DNA from: Ralstonia condita
GTDB taxonomy: Bacteria > Pseudomonadota > Gammaproteobacteria > Burkholderiales > Burkholderiaceae
Direction: 5' to 3'
NCBI RefSeq assembly: GCF_958405655.1
Contig: NZ_CATYWO010000010.1
Location: 30,463 to 94,462 of the forward strand
DNA: 64,000 nt
Position 1 is the stretch's first letter. The number at the start of each line of letters is the position of its first letter. Of the stretch, positions 60,899-64,000 are shown piece after piece. The notes beneath the pieces are model-generated. The model searched no databases and had not been told where the DNA came from. It saw only the letters and a program-made list of their open reading frames with translations. Made by a program: the position numbers and the translations under genes.

Positions 60899-62062
60899 AT
60901 GCAGCGACGCGCAGCAGTGTTGGTTGGGCTGGCTTGTGCCGGCACCTTGCTTTCTTCCGCCGCGCTGGCGGACATCCGTATCGGCGTGACGGTCTCGGCG
61001 ACAGGCCCGCAAGCCTCGCTCGGGCTGCCCGAGAAGAATGCCACCAAGCTGTGGCCGCGCGAGATTGCGGGCGAGAAGGTTGACGTCATCGTCCTCGACG
61101 ACGCCTCCGACACCACGCGTGCCGTCACCAATACGCGCAAGCTGATGAGCGAGTCGAACGTTGACGTGATCGTCGGGTCGTCCACCACGCCGAACACGCT
61201 CGCGATGATCGACGCGGCGGCCGAAGGCAAGACGCCCGTCATTTCGCTGGCCTCGTCGGCCCGGCTGATCGAGCCGATGGATGCCCGCCGCCGCTGGATC
61301 TTCAAGACGCCGCATTCGGATTCGCACATGGCGTCGCTCATCGCCGAGCACGCCGCCGCGCATGGCGTGAAGTCGATCGCCTACATCGGCTTTGCCAACG
61401 CGCTGGGTGAGGCTTTTCTGACTGAAGTGCAGCGCTTTGCCGATCTGAAGCACATCCGGATCACCGACACCGAGCGCTTTTCGCCCACCGACAACAGCGT
61501 GACGGCGCAGGTGCTGCATTTGCTGGCCGGCAAGCCCGATGCGGTGGTGATCGGTGGCTCCGGCACGCCGGCGGCGCTGCCGGCGCGTGCGCTGGCAGAG
61601 CGGGGCTACACCGGCAAGATCTACTTCAACCACGGTGTCTCGAACAACGAGTTCCTGAAACTGTGCGGCAAGGATTGTGAAGACGCCTACGTGCCGACCG
61701 GCCCGATCATGGTCGCCACAGAGTTGCCCGACACGCATCCGGCCAAGGCACAAGCCATCGATTTTGCGCGCCGCTACGAGGCGGCCTTCGGCAAGCACAC
61801 CGTTTCCATCTTTGCCGCCTACACCGGCGACGTCGGCCTGCTCCTGCAGCGTGCGGTGCCGGTCGCGCTCAAACGCGCCAAGCCCGGCACGCCGGCCTTC
61901 CGCGAGGCCTTGCGCGACGCCCTCGAGCAGGTGCGCAACCTGCCCACCAGCACCGGCGTGATCAACATGAGCCCGCAGGACCACGTAGGACTGGATCAGC
62001 GCGCACGCGTGATGGCCCAGATCCGCCGCGGCCAATGGCATCTGGCCGACACATCGCAGTAG
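60899..62062 (+). CDS. ABC transporter substrate-binding protein (branched-chain amino acid/LivK type)
   Basis: 387 residues. A Sec signal peptide (RR start, hydrophobic AVLVGLACAGTLLSSAALA) is followed by the mature start DIRIGVTVSATGPQASLGLPEKN. The LivK fold is shown by DVIVLDDASDTTRAVTNTRKLMSESNVDVIVGSSTTPNTLAMIDAAAEGKTPVISLASSARL and DAVVIGGSGTPAALPARALAERGYTGKIYFNHG. It captures amino acids, carboxylates or aromatic acids in the periplasm. No permease or ATPase is nearby in the window. A strong GGGAGGAGAC ribosome site precedes ATG. Probably cotranscribed with the LLM gene. Confidence 0.88.
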   Translation: MQRRAAVLVGLACAGTLLSSAALADIRIGVTVSATGPQASLGLPEKNATKLWPREIAGEKVDVIVLDDASDTTRAVTNTRKLMSESNVDVIVGSSTTPNTLAMIDAAAEGKTPVISLASSARLIEPMDARRRWIFKTPHSDSHMASLIAEHAAAHGVKSIAYIGFANALGEAFLTEVQRFADLKHIRITDTERFSPTDNSVTAQVLHLLAGKPDAVVIGGSGTPAALPARALAERGYTGKIYFNHGVSNNEFLKLCGKDCEDAYVPTGPIMVATELPDTHPAKAQAIDFARRYEAAFGKHTVSIFAAYTGDVGLLLQRAVPVALKRAKPGTPAFREALRDALEQVRNLPTSTGVINMSPQDHVGLDQRARVMAQIRRGQWHLADTSQ

Positions 62063-62130
62063 CGATGGCCCACATCCCGCATTGCACGCGCAGTCTCATC
62101 CGCTATGCTTGATCCACAGTCCAACCGATC

Positions 62131-62949
62131 ATGACCTCGCTCGCACCCCGCTTCGCCCGTTATCAGGCGCTGACGCTCGTTCAGCACGGCCCCATCCTCG
62201 AGATCGTCATGGGCGCCGCGCAGTCGGCCAATCGCAAGCTGTCCACCGCCGATGCCGGACTGCACCGCGAGCTGGCTGAAATCTGGCGGGATGTGTCCGC
62301 CGAGCCCTCGGTGCGCGTGGCATTGATTCGAGGGGAGGGCAAGGGCTTCTCGGCCGGCGGCGACCTGCACCTCGTGGAGCAGATGGCGGACGATTTCGAC
62401 GTGCGCACGCGGGTCTGGCAGGAGGCGCGCGACCTGGTCTACAACGTCATCAACTGCGACAAGCCGATTGTCAGCGCCATGCATGGTCCGGCCGTGGGTG
62501 CGGGGCTGGTCGCCGGATTGCTGGCCGATATTTCCATCGCGGCAAAAGACGCGCGCATCGTCGATGGACATACGCGCCTGGGCGTGGCCGCGGGCGATCA
62601 TGCGGCGATCGTCTGGCCACTGCTGTGCGGCATGGCCAAGGCCAAGTATTACCTGCTGCTGTGCGAATCCGTGACTGGTGACGAAGCCGAGCGCATCGGA
62701 CTGGTCTCGCTCGCCGTGCCCGAGGCCGAGCTTGTCAACCGCGCGTTCGAGATCGCCGAGCGCCTGGCCGCCGGCTCGCAGACGGCGATCCGCTGGACCA
62801 AGTACGCGCTGAACAACTGGCTGCGCCTGGCCGGCCCGAGTTTTGATACATCCCTGGCACTCGAATTCATGGGCTTTGCCGGCCCCGACGTGCGCGAGGG
62901 TATTGCCAGCTTGCGCCAGAAGCGCCCGCCCGCGTTCGACGGCACCTGA
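62131..62949 (+). CDS. Enoyl-CoA hydratase family protein
   Basis: 272 residues of the crotonase fold. ANRKLSTADAGLHRELAEIWRDVSAE, VALIRGEGKGFSAGGDLHLVEQMAD (oxyanion-hole SAGGDL), KPIVSAMHGPAVGAGLVAGLLADISIAAKDARIVDGHTRLGVAAGDHAAIVWPLLCGMAKAKYYLLLCESVTGDEAERIGLVSLAVPEAEL. The catalytic Glu position of hydratases has Gly/Asp in HTRLGVAAGDHA, so this may be a hydrolase, isomerase or other crotonase and not a true hydratase. Substrate unknown. It starts 68 bases after the binding protein. Confidence 0.85.
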   Translation: MTSLAPRFARYQALTLVQHGPILEIVMGAAQSANRKLSTADAGLHRELAEIWRDVSAEPSVRVALIRGEGKGFSAGGDLHLVEQMADDFDVRTRVWQEARDLVYNVINCDKPIVSAMHGPAVGAGLVAGLLADISIAAKDARIVDGHTRLGVAAGDHAAIVWPLLCGMAKAKYYLLLCESVTGDEAERIGLVSLAVPEAELVNRAFEIAERLAAGSQTAIRWTKYALNNWLRLAGPSFDTSLALEFMGFAGPDVREGIASLRQKRPPAFDGT

Positions 62950-62985
62950 GGTGCCTCACGCACGAATGAACTTTCAGGAGAGACC

Positions 62986-63849
62986 ATGTTCACCCAGATG
63001 CCCAATTTCGCCGAAGGCGGCTTCGAATTCCTGCGCAAGCTATGGGGCGGCGGTCTTGCCGGCATGGCCGGTGGGGCGATGCCCAACATGGCGAGCTTCG
63101 CCGCGCCGCCGATGGATCTGGAGGAAATCGACAAGCGCATTCACGACCTGCGCGCCGTCGAAAGCTGGCTGCAGCTGAACGCAAGCCTCCTGCGCACGGC
63201 GATCCAGGGGCTGGAAGTGCAGCGCGCCACGCTGGTGGCGCTGCAGACGTTTGGTGCGGCGTTGTCACCGGACGCCATGAAGGCGGCCTTCGATGGGGTG
63301 GGCGGCAGCGAGCCCACGCCGGCAGCCGATACCAAACCGGCCTGGCCGCACACAGCGGCCACCGCCAAGCCCGCCGAACCCAGCGAGGCCTCGCCCGACG
63401 ACGCGGACATCGCGTCCGAAGACAGCGACGATGATGAGGCCGAGGCGCGCGCGCAGACCGCCCAGGCCCAGGACGCTGCGCGTGCCGCCGCCGCCGCGCT
63501 GGACCCGTCGCCGTGGTGGAACATGCTGCAACAGCAGTTCAACCAGATCGCCAGTTCGGCCGCCGCTGCCATGCCGCTGCCCCAGAATCTGATGCCGGGG
63601 TTCCCCGGTGGCTTCCCGGGGTTCGGCGCCATGCCGGGCGCTGCCGGCGCGGAAGGGCTGGATTCGGCACCCGAAGAGATCGAAGAGAAGCCCGCACCCG
63701 CCAAGCCCAAGCGTCCGGCCGCCAAGCCGACGCAGAAGCAGGCAGGCAAGGCCCCTGCGGGCAAGACGGCGAAACCCGCCACCAAGGCGGCAGCCAGGAA
63801 AGCGCCTGCCAAGGCGGCACCGCGCAAGCCGGGCAACGGCACGACCTGA
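62986..63849 (+). CDS. phaM: PhaM-like polyhydroxyalkanoate granule regulator
   Basis: 287 residues. The N-terminus is hydrophobic (FEFLRKLWGGGLAGMAGGAM), then a helical dimer region (MDLEEIDKRIHDLRAVESWLQLNASLLRTAIQGLEVQRATLVALQTF) typical of PhaM. A Pro/Ala/Asp linker leads to a second hydrophobic part (WWNMLQQQFNQIASSAAAAMP). The C-terminal 55 residues are Lys/Pro/Ala-rich (PAPAKPKRPAAKPTQKQ and so on), the part that binds DNA. In Cupriavidus PhaM attaches storage granules to the nucleoid and activates the PhaC synthase. phaC is not in the window. Stop at 63847-63849. Confidence 0.9.
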   Translation: MFTQMPNFAEGGFEFLRKLWGGGLAGMAGGAMPNMASFAAPPMDLEEIDKRIHDLRAVESWLQLNASLLRTAIQGLEVQRATLVALQTFGAALSPDAMKAAFDGVGGSEPTPAADTKPAWPHTAATAKPAEPSEASPDDADIASEDSDDDEAEARAQTAQAQDAARAAAAALDPSPWWNMLQQQFNQIASSAAAAMPLPQNLMPGFPGGFPGFGAMPGAAGAEGLDSAPEEIEEKPAPAKPKRPAAKPTQKQAGKAPAGKTAKPATKAAARKAPAKAAPRKPGNGTT

Positions 63850-63888
63850 TCGATGTGGCCGGATTGCACCGCGCTATTGATGATGGGC

Positions 63889-64000
<112 letters not shown>

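Overview
The window is GC-rich, almost solidly coding chromosomal DNA from a beta-proteobacterium of the Burkholderiaceae. A Ralstonia-type genome (R. pickettii group) is the best fit. The markers are PhaM, DUF1840, DUF3567 and DUF3108 proteins, a MetH split into two polypeptides, an AceK next to a liu (leucine/isovalerate) gene set, and a fused isobutyryl-CoA mutase. The genus assignment is recognition of gene content, not a computed comparison. I see no rRNA, tRNA, prophage, insertion sequence or CRISPR array. The last 112 bases are a G homopolymer that looks like a sequencing artefact.

Layout: 1-4.3 kb holds a cut EamA exporter, an AraC regulator, a DUF427 protein, the ammonium channel AmtB behind a sigma-54-like promoter, and an unknown exported protein. 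At 4.5-9.5 kb are IcmF and 3-hydroxybutyryl-CoA dehydrogenase, separated by the first large repeat. 9.6-16.7 kb is a mixed accessory block: PhzF, a decayed GNAT gene, an XRE-cupin regulator, DUF1254/1214, nitronate monooxygenase, PfpI, a haloacetate-dehalogenase-like hydrolase and an MBL hydrolase. 16.7-37 kb is a long leftward branched-chain/fatty acyl-CoA catabolism region: liuE, a GhrA-like reductase, liuD, bioB, liuC, a hydrolase, liuB, YchJ, HAD, rhodanese, DsbA-like, acyl-CoA dehydrogenase, SDR and thiolase, then carbonic anhydrase, AceK, liuA and the MerR regulator liuR. 37-45 kb carries a second MBL hydrolase, an ABM protein, a BtuF-like protein, an SDR, DsbA, a SPOR protein and ArgS. 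44.4-49.7 kb is a stress/envelope group of small proteins with a NarL-type two-component system. 49.9-53.7 kb is split MetH. 53.8-63.8 kb holds a rhodanese, DUF3567, two IclR regulators with ring-cleavage-type enzymes, an LLM flavoprotein, an orphan ABC binding protein, an enoyl-CoA hydratase and PhaM.

How the genes work together: LiuA, the LiuB/LiuD carboxylase, LiuC and LiuE take isovaleryl-CoA to acetoacetate and acetyl-CoA. BioB makes the biotin that LiuD carries. Thiolase, acyl-CoA dehydrogenase and hydroxybutyryl-CoA dehydrogenase join this to C4 and fatty acid chemistry and, with PhaM, to the polyhydroxybutyrate side. Palindromes built on TTGACGT/ACGTCAA lie before liuA, before liuR and its divergent MBL gene, before the GhrA-like gene, and in weaker form before icmF. 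They suggest one LiuR regulon that includes genes not usually listed in it.

The most unusual structure is a family of large intergenic repeats at three sites (7.85-8.36, 21.55-22.19 and 32.08-32.50 kb). Each site has two face-to-face units. A full unit has an 11-bp hairpin plus a stem of about 35 bp whose two sides change together between copies, around a nearly invariant 18-base loop. I do not recognise this as a named element.
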